Origin: Lachnospira hominis (ex Liu et al. 2021)
Lineage (GTDB): Bacteria; Bacillota; Clostridia; Lachnospirales; Lachnospiraceae
Direction: 5' to 3'
NCBI RefSeq assembly: GCF_014287955.1
Contig: NZ_JACOPD010000001.1
Span: forward strand, 186,001 to 250,000
DNA length: 64,000 nt
The first letter of the stretch is position 1, and the number at the start of each line of letters is the position of its first letter. Shown in pieces: positions 27,970 through 37,533 of the stretch. Both the position numbers and the translations under genes were made by a program. The notes beneath the pieces were generated by a model, which saw nothing but the letters and a program-made list of their open reading frames with translations, had not been told where the DNA came from and ran no database searches.

Positions 27970-28298
27970 GCTCAAATCCGCCTTTCGTATATTAAATTTA
28001 TTGCTTTTGCCATTGTAACATACATAAACTGCTATTTCAAGTAAACTACTTTGCAGCCATGCACCTCATATATTAAATTATTTCTGATTAAAAATAAGCG
28101 TCATACACGTTACATACAAAATTTATGTATCAGATTTGTCAAAAGTTTTTCTGTAAATTAAATAATTTATGACACACTTTTACCTTGAATTTATCTTTAA
28201 ATAAATATATTCTACAGATAAGTTATTAAATGTATTTTTATATAACCGCACTTTAATTTTTATTTTGTATACAATATTTTTTCTGAGGTGATAAGATT
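27970..28298. other. Divergent intergenic region, purB / GH43
   Basis: This 329-bp spacer holds the outward promoters of purB and the GH43 gene. It is very AT-rich. I see no clear operator, riboswitch or small gene in it, only T-rich runs and poor -10-like hexamers. Confidence 0.6.
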
Positions 28299-29921
28299 AT
28301 GCTTTTTAAAAACCCTGTTATTCCGGGATACAATCCCGACCCAAGCATCTGCCGCGTTGGCGATGATTTTTATCTTGTTAATTCAACATTTGAATTCTTC
28401 CCCGGTGTACCGATATATCACAGTCGCAATCTTGTAAACTGGGAACTTACCGGATACTGCCTTAACAGACGTTCGCAGCTTGAACTTGAAGGCTGCCGCA
28501 ATTCCGGTGGTATATATGCACCTACAATAAGGTACCACAAAGGAATGTTTTATATGATAACAACTAATGTTACCGATAAAGGAAACTTTGTTGTTCATAC
28601 AGACGATATAAACAAAGACTGGTCCGACCCTGCATGGATTGACCAGGGTGGTATAGACCCATCACTTTTCTGGGATGATGATGACTGCTGTTATTACTGT
28701 TCAACCGGTAATCTTGACGGTGTAAGAGGTATTGTTGCATTTAAAATCAATCCGATGACGGGCGAAATTCTTTCCGACAAGCACCTTATAAGCACTGGCT
28801 GCGGCGGTCAATGTGCAGAAGGTCCACATATCTACAAAAAAGACGGCTGGTATTACCTGATGATTGCGGAAGGCGGAACAGAATATGCTCACCGCGAAAC
28901 AATACAGCGTTCAAAAAATGTATTCGGTCCTTATACACCATGTCCACACAATCCTATTATTTCTCATAAAGAGTATAAAAAATCCGAAATTCAGGCTACC
29001 GGACATGCTGACCTTGTTGAAGATGCAAACGGAAACTGGTGGCTTGTATTCCTCGGAATAAGACGCTTCAGCCATGCACTTCTTCACAATCTCGGCCGTG
29101 AAACCTTTCTTGCACCTGTCACATGGAATGAAGACGGATGGCCTGTTGTCGGATACAACGGAAACGGAACTATTGAGCTTGTAATGGATGCACCTCTTCC
29201 GGGCATAAATGAGCCGGAGACAATTGCTAATACAATAACAGACGATGCAACAGGCAGACCATTTTTACATGCAGACCACAGCGTCAATATTGACTTCCAC
29301 AATGATACTCTTGACAAACGCCTGCAGTTCACAAGAAATCCTGATATGTCTCATTATATTTATGACAGTAAAAACGGATGTCTCACGCTTAAAGGTACTG
29401 ATATAACATTGAATGAACCAGGTAAATCCCCGACTGTTCTTTCATTTAAGCAGCCGGAATTTACAACATCACTTAAAGCTGTATTAAAAATAAAAGACAG
29501 TACAGCAAAACGATTCGGTGTTGCTGCCTACTATAACAACGATTATCACTATGAAATATATGTTGGCAGCGATGAAAATGGAAAATATGTCGGATTTTAT
29601 AAACATATACACGACATGGGTGCAGAACTTGCACATATTCCTATATCTAAAGAAGAGGAAAATCTCAATCTTCTTGTAAAAATAGATACTGACCGCGAAA
29701 AATATACTTTTTCTTATGCCCTTGCTGATACAACGAATCTCAATGCAAAAATTGCCTACCATGAAATCGGGTCGGGACTTAATGCCGGACTCAGCACGGA
29801 GGGTACACGTACAATGACTTTTACAGGAACATTATTTTCACTTTTTGCCGAAAACGGTAAAGGTACATTTGAAACCGGTGTTGCACTCACCATAAACCCT
29901 GATGTTGATTACAAACTGTAA
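28299..29921 (+). CDS. Glycoside hydrolase family 43 (beta-xylosidase/alpha-L-arabinofuranosidase type)
   Basis: A 540-residue cytoplasmic enzyme with no signal peptide, so it would act on imported oligosaccharides. The five-bladed propeller starts with NPVIPGYNPDPSI, which carries the catalytic base Asp14. The pKa modulator Asp120 is in GGIDPSLFWDDD, and the acid Glu174 is in CAEGPH. The C-terminal ~200 residues (from about 340) form a beta-sandwich of the GH43 C2 type that shapes the active site. Activity could be xylosidase, arabinofuranosidase or both; sequence alone does not decide. It has a strong terminator. Confidence 0.9.
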   Translation: MLFKNPVIPGYNPDPSICRVGDDFYLVNSTFEFFPGVPIYHSRNLVNWELTGYCLNRRSQLELEGCRNSGGIYAPTIRYHKGMFYMITTNVTDKGNFVVHTDDINKDWSDPAWIDQGGIDPSLFWDDDDCCYYCSTGNLDGVRGIVAFKINPMTGEILSDKHLISTGCGGQCAEGPHIYKKDGWYYLMIAEGGTEYAHRETIQRSKNVFGPYTPCPHNPIISHKEYKKSEIQATGHADLVEDANGNWWLVFLGIRRFSHALLHNLGRETFLAPVTWNEDGWPVVGYNGNGTIELVMDAPLPGINEPETIANTITDDATGRPFLHADHSVNIDFHNDTLDKRLQFTRNPDMSHYIYDSKNGCLTLKGTDITLNEPGKSPTVLSFKQPEFTTSLKAVLKIKDSTAKRFGVAAYYNNDYHYEIYVGSDENGKYVGFYKHIHDMGAELAHIPISKEEENLNLLVKIDTDREKYTFSYALADTTNLNAKIAYHEIGSGLNAGLSTEGTRTMTFTGTLFSLFAENGKGTFETGVALTINPDVDYKL

Positions 29922-29952
29922 TATGCTAAACATAACATATTGAATTATTTTC

Positions 29953-29986
29953 ACCGCAGACATTAAATGTGTCTGCGGTATTTTTT
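29953..29986 (+). terminator. Intrinsic terminator after the GH43 gene
   Basis: Perfect stem ACCGCAGACA (29953-29962) and TGTCTGCGGT (29970-29979), 7-nt loop, then ATTTTTTG. Confidence 0.92.
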
Positions 29987-30007
29987 GTTTCGCCAAAAAT
30001 CAGCCTT

Positions 30008-31429
30008 TTATTCTTTCATATCAATATCATTCCGTATCTTTTTTATCTGTTCATACCAATCTTGTACTTCTCCTTCATTTTTTGAATTTAAAAATACAAT
30101 TTTTCCACCACCTGTTATTTTAAGGATGGGTTCATATCCGTCAAATATGAAAAGCATACACTTTCCTGTATCAGAACCTTTATAATAACCTATATCATAC
30201 GTATCAGTTGAACCTCCGTTTACGCGGTAAAAACTTTCACCGGGCAATTTATCAAGCAATTCAATATTCTCAATATTATCTGCGTCCACCTGATATTTAT
30301 AACCTGCCGCCGATACTTTCATTTTTTCTGATGAAATATCCACATTCATCTTCACATTAGAAAACGGAAGCAACACAACCAGCGTAAACACTATAGATGC
30401 TATTATAACTATATAAAGTCCTCCACATATAAATCTTGCTTTGGAATTAGCCAGATTGAATGAATAATTACCATCAAACATACGATTCTTCACAAGAATA
30501 TGATTATCGTTCGGATTATAATAATATCCTGTTTTCCAATATTCATCATCATCTACATAAACCGGTTTCATATCTGACGACAGAAGTTCTTTTTTCTTTT
30601 TTATCAGAATCAGATACGCCGCCACAAGAAATATTGTTGAAAGTGTCTGAATAGTTATATACAGCATCATCGACATAAAAGATACTTCCCTGTTTATCAT
30701 ATACAATATTGTAAATAACAGAAATGCTGCGGCATTGCACATGCTTAATGATATAAAGCCCTCATTGAAATACTTCCTTGACAGATTCATGACAGCCTTG
30801 TTTATATCAGTATCTTCACTGTAAACCGTGGTATTTCTTTTATTAACATATATATTTAAAATCATACATATTAAAGAAATTGATATTGCAGCTAATGCGA
30901 AAATCAACCCTTCACTTCTGCTGTATGATTTATTAATCATAAACGGGATTGTCATTATAAATTCTGACACAATCGTAATAATGTGATATATTTTATTTGA
31001 CTTAAAACTGCGTTCATCTGCCGAAAGCGATGTATCCACATAAATCATCTGCGTGTTCTTATTTATCCACCCGTTCTGAATCTTTATTTTATATAATCTG
31101 CGGTGTGCCGAATTAAGAATGTACATGTATCCTATCATATATGTACACATCCATACCGTCCATATTATAACTGACGCAGCTTCCCAGAAAAAGACCGGTA
31201 TGCACAATAAAACCGATAACAGCATGTTAATATTCTGGAATATCTTCTGCCTTTTTACCTCTTTTTCCATGAATGGCCTGACTATCTCACTATCTTTTTC
31301 TTCTGGCGGAATATGCACTCCAAGATACATTCCCTGTGTATATTCATATTCTGAAAAAACTGTAAATCTGCAAATAAGTGTTATCATAAGCCCGGAAAAC
31401 AAAAACATCATAAATAATACTATACTCAT
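30008..31429 (-). CDS. DUF5808 / DUF1648-like membrane protein
   Basis: A 473-residue protein with about nine to ten hydrophobic segments. Near residue 300 the segment DDEYWKTGYYYNPNDNHILV matches the DUF5808 pattern, a Trp/Tyr-rich, Asn-Asp motif between membrane helices. The C-terminal ~120 residues are extracytoplasmic and beta-rich. The gene lies 15 bp after the GntR(YtrA)-type regulator. Such pairs are common in Firmicutes and are thought to respond to cell-envelope stress, but the function is not known. Confidence 0.75.
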   Translation of the reverse strand: MSIVLFMMFLFSGLMITLICRFTVFSEYEYTQGMYLGVHIPPEEKDSEIVRPFMEKEVKRQKIFQNINMLLSVLLCIPVFFWEAASVIIWTVWMCTYMIGYMYILNSAHRRLYKIKIQNGWINKNTQMIYVDTSLSADERSFKSNKIYHIITIVSEFIMTIPFMINKSYSRSEGLIFALAAISISLICMILNIYVNKRNTTVYSEDTDINKAVMNLSRKYFNEGFISLSMCNAAAFLLFTILYMINREVSFMSMMLYITIQTLSTIFLVAAYLILIKKKKELLSSDMKPVYVDDDEYWKTGYYYNPNDNHILVKNRMFDGNYSFNLANSKARFICGGLYIVIIASIVFTLVVLLPFSNVKMNVDISSEKMKVSAAGYKYQVDADNIENIELLDKLPGESFYRVNGGSTDTYDIGYYKGSDTGKCMLFIFDGYEPILKITGGGKIVFLNSKNEGEVQDWYEQIKKIRNDIDMKE

Positions 31430-31444
31430 ACCTTACCTGCTTTC

Positions 31445-31834
31445 TCACGCCTGTAGCGGCTGTGGATTCATCTTTGAATAAATAATTTCACACATTTTCA
31501 TAAATTCACTCTTATCCATTCCGTTAATACTTGCCTCAGCAGATAAAAGCTCCAGCTCCGATTCAAGCTTTTCACGAAATTCCTTATTCATGGTAATGTT
31601 ACGTGCAACCATCGCCCCCTGCCGTCTGTCAGTCTGTATATACCCTTCCGCTTTAAGAATCTGGTACGTCTTATTGACCGTCATCGTATTAACTCCCGCA
31701 TCCGACGCAAGCTGTCTTACCGTCGGCAGCCGCTCTCCCTCTTTCAGTTCTCCGTGTCCGATTCCCATAACTATCTGATTACGAAGCTGTACATATATCG
31801 GAACCGTACTGTTCATATCTAACTTTAATATCAT
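31445..31834 (-). CDS. GntR-family transcriptional regulator, YtrA-like
   Basis: A 129-residue repressor-type protein: a winged HTH (RLPTVRQLASDAGVNTMTVNKTYQILKAEGYI, residues ~37-68) plus a short helical tail, without the long effector domain of most GntR proteins. YtrA-type regulators normally act as dimers and repress their own operon. The start has GTGAGGAG upstream. It is the first gene of a two-gene operon with the DUF5808 membrane protein, and a palindromic operator lies over its promoter. Confidence 0.87.
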   Translation of the reverse strand: MILKLDMNSTVPIYVQLRNQIVMGIGHGELKEGERLPTVRQLASDAGVNTMTVNKTYQILKAEGYIQTDRRQGAMVARNITMNKEFREKLESELELLSAEASINGMDKSEFMKMCEIIYSKMNPQPLQA

Positions 31835-31862
31835 AATTTTCTCCTCACATATTTTGTATTGC

Positions 31863-31902
31863 TTGTATTACATATACTAATACAATCATTTTAAAATGTC
31901 AA
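31863..31902 (-). promoter_or_regulatory. Promoter and palindromic operator of the YtrA-like operon
   Basis: On the minus strand TTGACA (31897-31902), a 17-bp spacer and TAGTAT (31874-31879) form a good promoter. A perfect inverted repeat TTGTATTA-N7-TAATACAA (31863-31885) overlaps the -10, the position expected for a YtrA-type autorepressor. Confidence 0.75.
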
Positions 31903-32061
31903 TATATTCAATGTGTTCTTCGCATCGGGTATACCAAATGATGAAAGCGGCAGCATCGGATTTTTTTCTGACATCTGTTATCCTCACATAGTGTAATATA
32001 TCGAATTCATCCGGGAGCGACTACATATAATTCCATATATAATGCCTCCATCAGATATATT

Positions 32062-33282
32062 TTAATACTTTAACAATTCGTTAAATATCTCAACTGCGTA
32101 TCTGTCCGTCATTCCCGAAATATAATCAATTATTGCCTGAGCATATATTTCTTTTGTCTCTATATTTCCATAAATCTTTTTATTTTTGTACTTTTCATTA
32201 TCACCCTGTATATTGGAATATACTTTGATATGTTTGTAAAAATCACCTGCAAGCATAGGATATGCTTCTTTCATGCAATCTATATTATCAAGGCTTTTAT
32301 AAGGATTACAAACATCATATGTCTTCATCAGTGTATTAAAAATACTTCTTATAACCAATGCAACATAGTCACGGTAAACTTTGAATTTTTCATTGTTATA
32401 AATTGCTGTATAATTAAAATCTTTTATTTCTTTAAGCATTTTATTATATTTATCACTCAGCCTGATTCCCTGTTGAGGCGAGCTGTTCCCGCATATGCTT
32501 GTTATAAAATTATGGATTATAACTGTCGTATTTATCGTTTCAACACCATACTTTTGTGAAATCTTTGCCAGCTCATCAATCTCTTTTTCACCAATAAAAT
32601 TAATCCGGACTGCATCTTCTATATCTCTTCCGAGATATGCAATTTTATCGGAAACTTTTACAACGCAGCCCTCCCATGTATACGCCTGAAACTGTCCCGG
32701 TTCGCAAAATGTATCCAGATCTATTTTTTCTTTTCTTGGAAAGATACCGTTCTCATCAACCTCTCCGCAATGTGAAATTATACCGTCCCGGACTGCATAC
32801 GTAAGGTCAAGATTTTTCAGCTCGCTCTTATCGTCTTCAAGCAGTTCAATATTGTCTATTATTCTAAGACTGTTTCTTTCATGCCAGAATCTATCCATTC
32901 CAAAGTCTTTTCGTATTCTCGTTAACTCAACTTCTCCTTCATGTCCAAAAGGTGCATGTCCCAAATCGTGCCCCATTGCTATTGCTCTTGTGAGGTCAAC
33001 ATTCAATCCGAGAAACTTTGCAATAGTACAGCTCACCGACTCAACATGCTGTACATGTTCCATTCGTGTGCATATATGGTCATTGTCAATATTAAAAAAC
33101 ACCTGAGTCTTATGCTTTAATCTTCTGTATGCAAGTGAATGTAATATACGTGTATAATCTCTCTCATATTCTGAACGTATGTCACTTTTCCGATGATACA
33201 ACTGTGTTTCACGCTCTATATGATTCTCCCAGTCAGGATTATTATCATCAGAAGCATATCTGCTAAATAAGTTTCTTGTCAT
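32062..33282 (-). CDS. dgt: Deoxyguanosinetriphosphate triphosphohydrolase-like protein
   Basis: A 406-residue HD-domain enzyme. The first His of the metal site is in RMEHVQHVESVSCTIAKFLG, and the HD pair is in AIAMGHDLGHAPFGHEGE. Length and the N-terminal YASDDNNPDWENHIERETQ fit the short dGTPase family, which hydrolyses dNTP to nucleoside plus triphosphate. Members can limit phage replication by depleting dNTPs, but most are housekeeping. It lies upstream of the GntR operon with 204 bp between. Confidence 0.88.
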   Translation of the reverse strand: MTRNLFSRYASDDNNPDWENHIERETQLYHRKSDIRSEYERDYTRILHSLAYRRLKHKTQVFFNIDNDHICTRMEHVQHVESVSCTIAKFLGLNVDLTRAIAMGHDLGHAPFGHEGEVELTRIRKDFGMDRFWHERNSLRIIDNIELLEDDKSELKNLDLTYAVRDGIISHCGEVDENGIFPRKEKIDLDTFCEPGQFQAYTWEGCVVKVSDKIAYLGRDIEDAVRINFIGEKEIDELAKISQKYGVETINTTVIIHNFITSICGNSSPQQGIRLSDKYNKMLKEIKDFNYTAIYNNEKFKVYRDYVALVIRSIFNTLMKTYDVCNPYKSLDNIDCMKEAYPMLAGDFYKHIKVYSNIQGDNEKYKNKKIYGNIETKEIYAQAIIDYISGMTDRYAVEIFNELLKY

Positions 33283-33505
33283 GCATGTACCTCCGTTTCT
33301 AATATTTTCTGTGTTTTAATATATATTTTATATTATAATACCACTGCTAATAATATTTGTCAAAAAATTTATATAAATAACGACATTAAATCTTTTAAAT
33401 TCAAAAAACATGTAAAAAAACAGTAATAATTTTTCAAAAAACATTTTATAATCAATATACAATTTTACTTCAATAAAATTACAAGTTATCAGAATGGAGG
33501 TAATT

Positions 33506-35524
33506 ATGACAGAGTATATTTTACTTGATGAAGATTTTAAGGATTTTCCTATTGGTGAATTCCCATATGACAAAAATCATTCGGCAATGGGCGAATATCA
33601 TTTTATCCACTATCCCGGATATTATGGAAAATGGTATGACCCCGTGTGTAACCACACTTATAACGGACAGGGTGCATCATGGGTTATTACTGAATATAAT
33701 GGAAAACATTATATGGAACAGATGCGCATCCGCAATGACAAGCCACACCGCACTTTTCCGATGCTTACAAGCGGAGACCGGTTCTGGCGGGATTACACTA
33801 TAACTGCAGGCGTGCGTATGTTCACAACAAAATGGGGCAATGCAGGTATCGGATTTTGCTGTCAGAATTCAGCAAATCTTCTTGTTCTCGTTTTTGAAGA
33901 GCATGAATTAAGGCTTGAATACCGCCACAAAGAAGAAGTTACTATTATCGCTTCAGTGCCTTTTGATTACAACTGTGATGACACTTATGTACTCAAAGCC
34001 GATATTAAAGGAAGCCACATTATATGTAGTGTTGATGATAAAGTATATTTTGACCTTGATACAGAATATGCTGCACAAGGTGGAAAAGTTGCCATTACTG
34101 CAACTATACCCGCACAATTTGGCTTTGTAAATGTTACAACTTCTGAAAGCACTGCTGCATCTATTGACGCAGCAAGAAATGCCTATAAAGCTGAATGTGA
34201 AAAAGCACAGGCTAAATATCCTAAGATGAAGCTTCTTAAAAAAATCGACCTCAAAGGCTGTGGCACAGGCAGACAACTCCGTTTTGGACATCTTCTTGGC
34301 AATGGTGAGTACCAGATGGTTATGGCACAGTGCCAGAAACGTGTAAACCGTGATGCTTACGGAACGATAAGCTGTCTCACTGCATTCGACCTTGACGGAA
34401 ATATATTATGGCAGCATGGCGAACCAACAGATAACCACGACATCGGAACGATATCTGCCGATATGCCTATGCAGATATATGACATTGATGGTGATGGTTT
34501 TGATGAAGTTATCACCGCCAAGAATTTTGAAGTCTTAATTCTTGACGGAAGAACCGGTGAAGTTAAAAAACGGGCTAAAACGCCTTTCTCTACGTCTGAA
34601 GAAGACGGAACTATTATAGGTGTTCCTGATAAAATATATGCATTTGACAGAATTAATCCTGACGGCATGCGTATATGCAATTTCCGTGGTCTTGAAAAAC
34701 CACGCGATATTCTTATTAAGGACCGTTATTGCAGAGTTTATGCCCTAAATGATAACCTTGAGGTTATGTGGCATTTCCAGAGCGATAAAAATACGGGACA
34801 TTTTCCTTTTGCAATCGATATTAATGGTGATGGACACGATGAGCTTTTAGTCGGTTATAACATGCTTGACTGCCACGGAAATAAAATGTGGACAATGCCT
34901 GTCAAAGAAGACCATATTGATGAGATTGTTCCGGGCAGATTTGAATCCGGTCCGCATAAGGGCACTAAATTTTTTGCCTGCGTTGCCGGAAAAGAAGGTT
35001 TCCTGATAAGTGATTTTAATGGAAATCTTCTTAAAAAGGATGGCATCGGTCATGCACAGCGTGTCAGTCTCGCCAATTATCTCCCGAACCGCCCAGGATA
35101 TGAAATGGTTGTTGTTAATTTCTGGGGACATCAGGGAATTATATATTTCTATGACAGCGAAGGCAATCAGCTGTGGGAAATGGAAAATGAACTTAACGGC
35201 AATCTCTTAACTCCTGTCAATTGGACTGGCGACGGTCAGGACTTTATCCTGCTCAATGCCGATATTGAGCGAGGCGGCATGATTGACGGAAACGGTATTC
35301 AGGTCGTCAGATTTCCTGATGACGGACATCCTACCCTGTGTGCCGAGGCTGTAAATCTTTACGGTGACGCCCGCGACGAAATTGTCACATGGGATTATGA
35401 CTCTATGTACATATACACACAGGATGACGCACCTAAGGATGACGTATATGCACCATTTAAGTATCCTGATTATAATGCTTCCAATTACCGTGGTGAGTAT
35501 TCTTATAAGGAGAAATGGTGGTAA
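33506..35524 (+). CDS. Large beta-rich protein: concanavalin-like domain plus propeller, possibly rhamnogalacturonan-related
   Basis: A 672-residue protein without a signal peptide, starting at ATG 33506 after AGAATGGAGG; an upstream ATG at 33494 lies within that RBS. Residues ~1-220 look like a concanavalin A-like (LamG/DUF1080) sandwich. The remainder has repeated DxDGDG motifs with an E (DIDGDGFDEVITA at ~325; INGDGHDELLVG at ~445), as in FG-GAP/VCBS blades, and aromatic-rich strands similar to those in rhamnogalacturonan lyase (PL11-like) and related propellers. Exact family is not certain; the domain layout is the better-supported statement. Its own terminator follows. Confidence 0.6.
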   Translation: MTEYILLDEDFKDFPIGEFPYDKNHSAMGEYHFIHYPGYYGKWYDPVCNHTYNGQGASWVITEYNGKHYMEQMRIRNDKPHRTFPMLTSGDRFWRDYTITAGVRMFTTKWGNAGIGFCCQNSANLLVLVFEEHELRLEYRHKEEVTIIASVPFDYNCDDTYVLKADIKGSHIICSVDDKVYFDLDTEYAAQGGKVAITATIPAQFGFVNVTTSESTAASIDAARNAYKAECEKAQAKYPKMKLLKKIDLKGCGTGRQLRFGHLLGNGEYQMVMAQCQKRVNRDAYGTISCLTAFDLDGNILWQHGEPTDNHDIGTISADMPMQIYDIDGDGFDEVITAKNFEVLILDGRTGEVKKRAKTPFSTSEEDGTIIGVPDKIYAFDRINPDGMRICNFRGLEKPRDILIKDRYCRVYALNDNLEVMWHFQSDKNTGHFPFAIDINGDGHDELLVGYNMLDCHGNKMWTMPVKEDHIDEIVPGRFESGPHKGTKFFACVAGKEGFLISDFNGNLLKKDGIGHAQRVSLANYLPNRPGYEMVVVNFWGHQGIIYFYDSEGNQLWEMENELNGNLLTPVNWTGDGQDFILLNADIERGGMIDGNGIQVVRFPDDGHPTLCAEAVNLYGDARDEIVTWDYDSMYIYTQDDAPKDDVYAPFKYPDYNASNYRGEYSYKEKWW

Positions 35525-35537
35525 ACCAAAAAAAATC

Positions 35538-35575
35538 AGGGCTGGCAATCATATTTGACTGCCAGCCCTACTTTT
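35538..35575 (+). terminator. Intrinsic terminator
   Basis: Perfect stem AGGGCTGGCA (35538-35547) and TGCCAGCCCT (35560-35569), then ACTTTTATT. It ends the preceding plus-strand gene. Confidence 0.9.
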
Positions 35576-35652
35576 ATTGACCAGAAATACAAAACACAGC
35601 TGTTATAATGCCACCCCCTGGAACTTTTCCCATTGTATATACCAAATGCTGA

Positions 35653-35949
35653 TTAATATAAATCAGGCCAATACCGATCAAGCATTCTATACATATTTTC
35701 CCTTCCAACCGGGTTTGCTGTATGGATTTCCACTGGATAAAATGTTTCTCTTTCCGCCAGATAATCAAGAAGCTTTATTGCATCGCCGCCATCATAAGCA
35801 TAATCGCCTAAATCATGGTCCAAATCCAGAACTTCTATTTCTTCTCCATTCTGCTCACACTCTTCTATTAAATCAATTGCCTCATTGACAGATTTAGTGG
35901 TTTCATATCCGTCAGGTGCAACCCTTAAATCATCTAACCAAATTTTCAT
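35653..35949 (-). CDS. Cyclic-phosphate-processing receiver (cREC) domain protein
   Basis: A 98-residue single-domain protein with the receiver fold but without the normal response regulator phospho-Asp set. It starts MKIWLDDLRVAPDGY, followed by VLDLDHDLGDYAYDGGDAIKLLDYL and YPVEIHTANPVGRENM. The conserved acidic residues, LDHDLG and NPVG match the cREC family, which comparative genomics predicts to process cyclic phosphates or related nucleotide ends, often near RNA-repair or defence genes. No partner is next to it. A -10-like TATAAT (minus strand, near 35980) lies upstream. Confidence 0.78.
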   Translation of the reverse strand: MKIWLDDLRVAPDGYETTKSVNEAIDLIEECEQNGEEIEVLDLDHDLGDYAYDGGDAIKLLDYLAERETFYPVEIHTANPVGRENMYRMLDRYWPDLY

Positions 35950-35994
35950 ATGTACCTCGGTAAATTAATGATTATTAATTATACCACAGTTCAT

Positions 35995-36020
35995 AAAAAA
36001 TAGGCATCGCCTATTTTTTA
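35995..36020 (-). terminator. Intrinsic terminator downstream of the CorC-like gene
   Basis: Perfect stem AAAAAATAGGC (35995-36005) and GCCTATTTTTT (36009-36019) with a 3-nt loop. It ends the CorC-like transcript before the cREC gene. Confidence 0.85.
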
Positions 36021-36122
36021 TCGCAGTATCATTCTCTCCCTGTTGGATTTGAAAATGTATATGTACTCTTCTGATATATCCACTTGTTTCTAAAATAATT
36101 TACAAATGCGATTTCAAAATTT

Positions 36123-37439
36123 TTATTTTAAAATTTCTATAATTGCGTGTTCAACTTGATGCTCTTTTATTTTGTCAATGATTATATGCATATTTTCTAT
36201 TTCTAATTCTATTTTTGTATCCCCATCCTTTGGTACCATACCAAATTTTTGAAATACAAATCCAGTAAATGTGTCACAATCTTCTTCTGTAAACGTAACG
36301 CCTATAGCGTCTTCAATATCACTTAATCGTATATTTCCTTTCACTTCCCACTTGTCATCACTTATTCTTATAATAACAGTTTCTTCTTCCAACGATATTG
36401 GTTCAATATCGTTTAAATCGCCAACAATTTCTTCTAATAAATCAAAAAGAGTCACTATTCCAACCATTCCACCATACTCATCTAATACAATCGCCATAGA
36501 TTGCTTCGATTGTTTCATATTTTTAAAAAGCACATCTGCTTTTGTAGTTTCCATAACGAAATATGGTGCAGAAATTGCAGAATCTATAACCATATCCTTA
36601 CTTTTTTCTTTTAATCTAAAATAGTCTTTTGCATTTAAAATACCAATAACATGATCTATCGAATCTCCACAGACAGGATAAAGGGTATGTCGTGTATTAT
36701 GAATTGTTTCATCCCACTCCTTCACATCATCAGACATCCATAATATTGTCACATCTGTTCGATGTGTAGCAATCGTGCCAGACATAATATCATTAAATTC
36801 AAAAACTTTCTGAATAAATTCTTTTTCTTGATGATCTATTGTTCCTTTTTCACTTCCTGCATCAACAAGCATACGTATTTCTTCTTCACTTACCTGGTCT
36901 TCCGCTTCATTTGGATCAACACCACAAACCCTCAAGACAATATTGGTTGATATTGAAAGAAATGAAACAATTGGCTTAAATAAGATAGAGATTCCCATAA
37001 CCAATCCTGAAATCCTCAGTGCAAGTTCTTCCGATTTTTTCATTGCGATTCTCTTTGGAACTAATTCGCCAAAAACCAACGTGAAATATGATAAAATCAA
37101 TGTAATCAATATAACAGCTATGGTATCTAAAGTAGAACGTGGAATATTCACTCCTATTCCTACGACCCAATCAACTAAAGGTTCTGAGAAATTATCTGCT
37201 GCAAAAGCACTTCCTAAAAATCCCGACAACGTAATTGCAACCTGAATTGTCGCAAGAAATCGTGCTGGCTCTTGTGTTAATCGTACTAATCTCTTTGCCC
37301 GGCCATTACCTTGTTCTGCCATTCGTTCTAGTTTTGTTTCATTCATTGATAAAACAGCAATCTCTGCACTCGCAAAAATCGCGTTTAATATAATTAAAAT
37401 AATCTGTACTAATAAAAGAATAAAAATTGATGTACTCAC
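36123..37439 (-). CDS. CorC/HlyC-type membrane protein (DUF21-CBS-CBS-CorC_HlyC), CNNM-like
   Basis: A 438-residue protein. The DUF21 membrane domain spans about residues 1-190 with three to four helices (LAIILIILNAIFASAEIAV is helix-like, then the GSAFAAD and TLVFGELVPKR conserved spots). Two CBS domains follow at ~205-330, and the C-terminal CorC_HlyC domain, starting near EETVIIRISDDKWEVKG, ends the protein. The family is annotated as hemolysin-related but is thought to move or sense Mg2+/Co2+. A leader ORF with an attenuator-like hairpin precedes it. Base use looks more AT-rich than the neighbours, so acquisition is possible. Confidence 0.85.
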   Translation of the reverse strand: MSTSIFILLLVQIILIILNAIFASAEIAVLSMNETKLERMAEQGNGRAKRLVRLTQEPARFLATIQVAITLSGFLGSAFAADNFSEPLVDWVVGIGVNIPRSTLDTIAVILITLILSYFTLVFGELVPKRIAMKKSEELALRISGLVMGISILFKPIVSFLSISTNIVLRVCGVDPNEAEDQVSEEEIRMLVDAGSEKGTIDHQEKEFIQKVFEFNDIMSGTIATHRTDVTILWMSDDVKEWDETIHNTRHTLYPVCGDSIDHVIGILNAKDYFRLKEKSKDMVIDSAISAPYFVMETTKADVLFKNMKQSKQSMAIVLDEYGGMVGIVTLFDLLEEIVGDLNDIEPISLEEETVIIRISDDKWEVKGNIRLSDIEDAIGVTFTEEDCDTFTGFVFQKFGMVPKDGDTKIELEIENMHIIIDKIKEHQVEHAIIEILK

Positions 37440-37485
37440 AAATAAAACCTTTCTACAATAAAATTATCTAAATATCACACTTTAT

Positions 37486-37533
37486 AAAAGCAACAAAAGA
37501 CATGGTCTATGTTCCGAATACATAGTCCATGCC
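37486..37533 (-). promoter_or_regulatory. Attenuator-like hairpin ahead of the CorC-like gene
   Basis: On the minus strand, arm GGCATGGACTATG (37521-37533), a 9-nt loop and arm CATAGACCATGTC (37499-37511) pair with one A-A mismatch and one G-U, followed by TTTTGTTGCTTTT. It sits between the leader ORF and the CorC-like start and resembles an intrinsic terminator. Confidence 0.6.

Noticed and set aside
33525..35558. Several open frames overlapping the lectin/propeller gene
   Set aside because: The frame starting at 33506 has a strong RBS, continuous domain repeats and a terminator; the others have none of these.
36123..37439. CorC-like gene as part of the rpsI island
   Set aside because: It lies outside the left 13-bp repeat. 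Its AT-rich base use suggests acquisition, but no bounding repeat was found.
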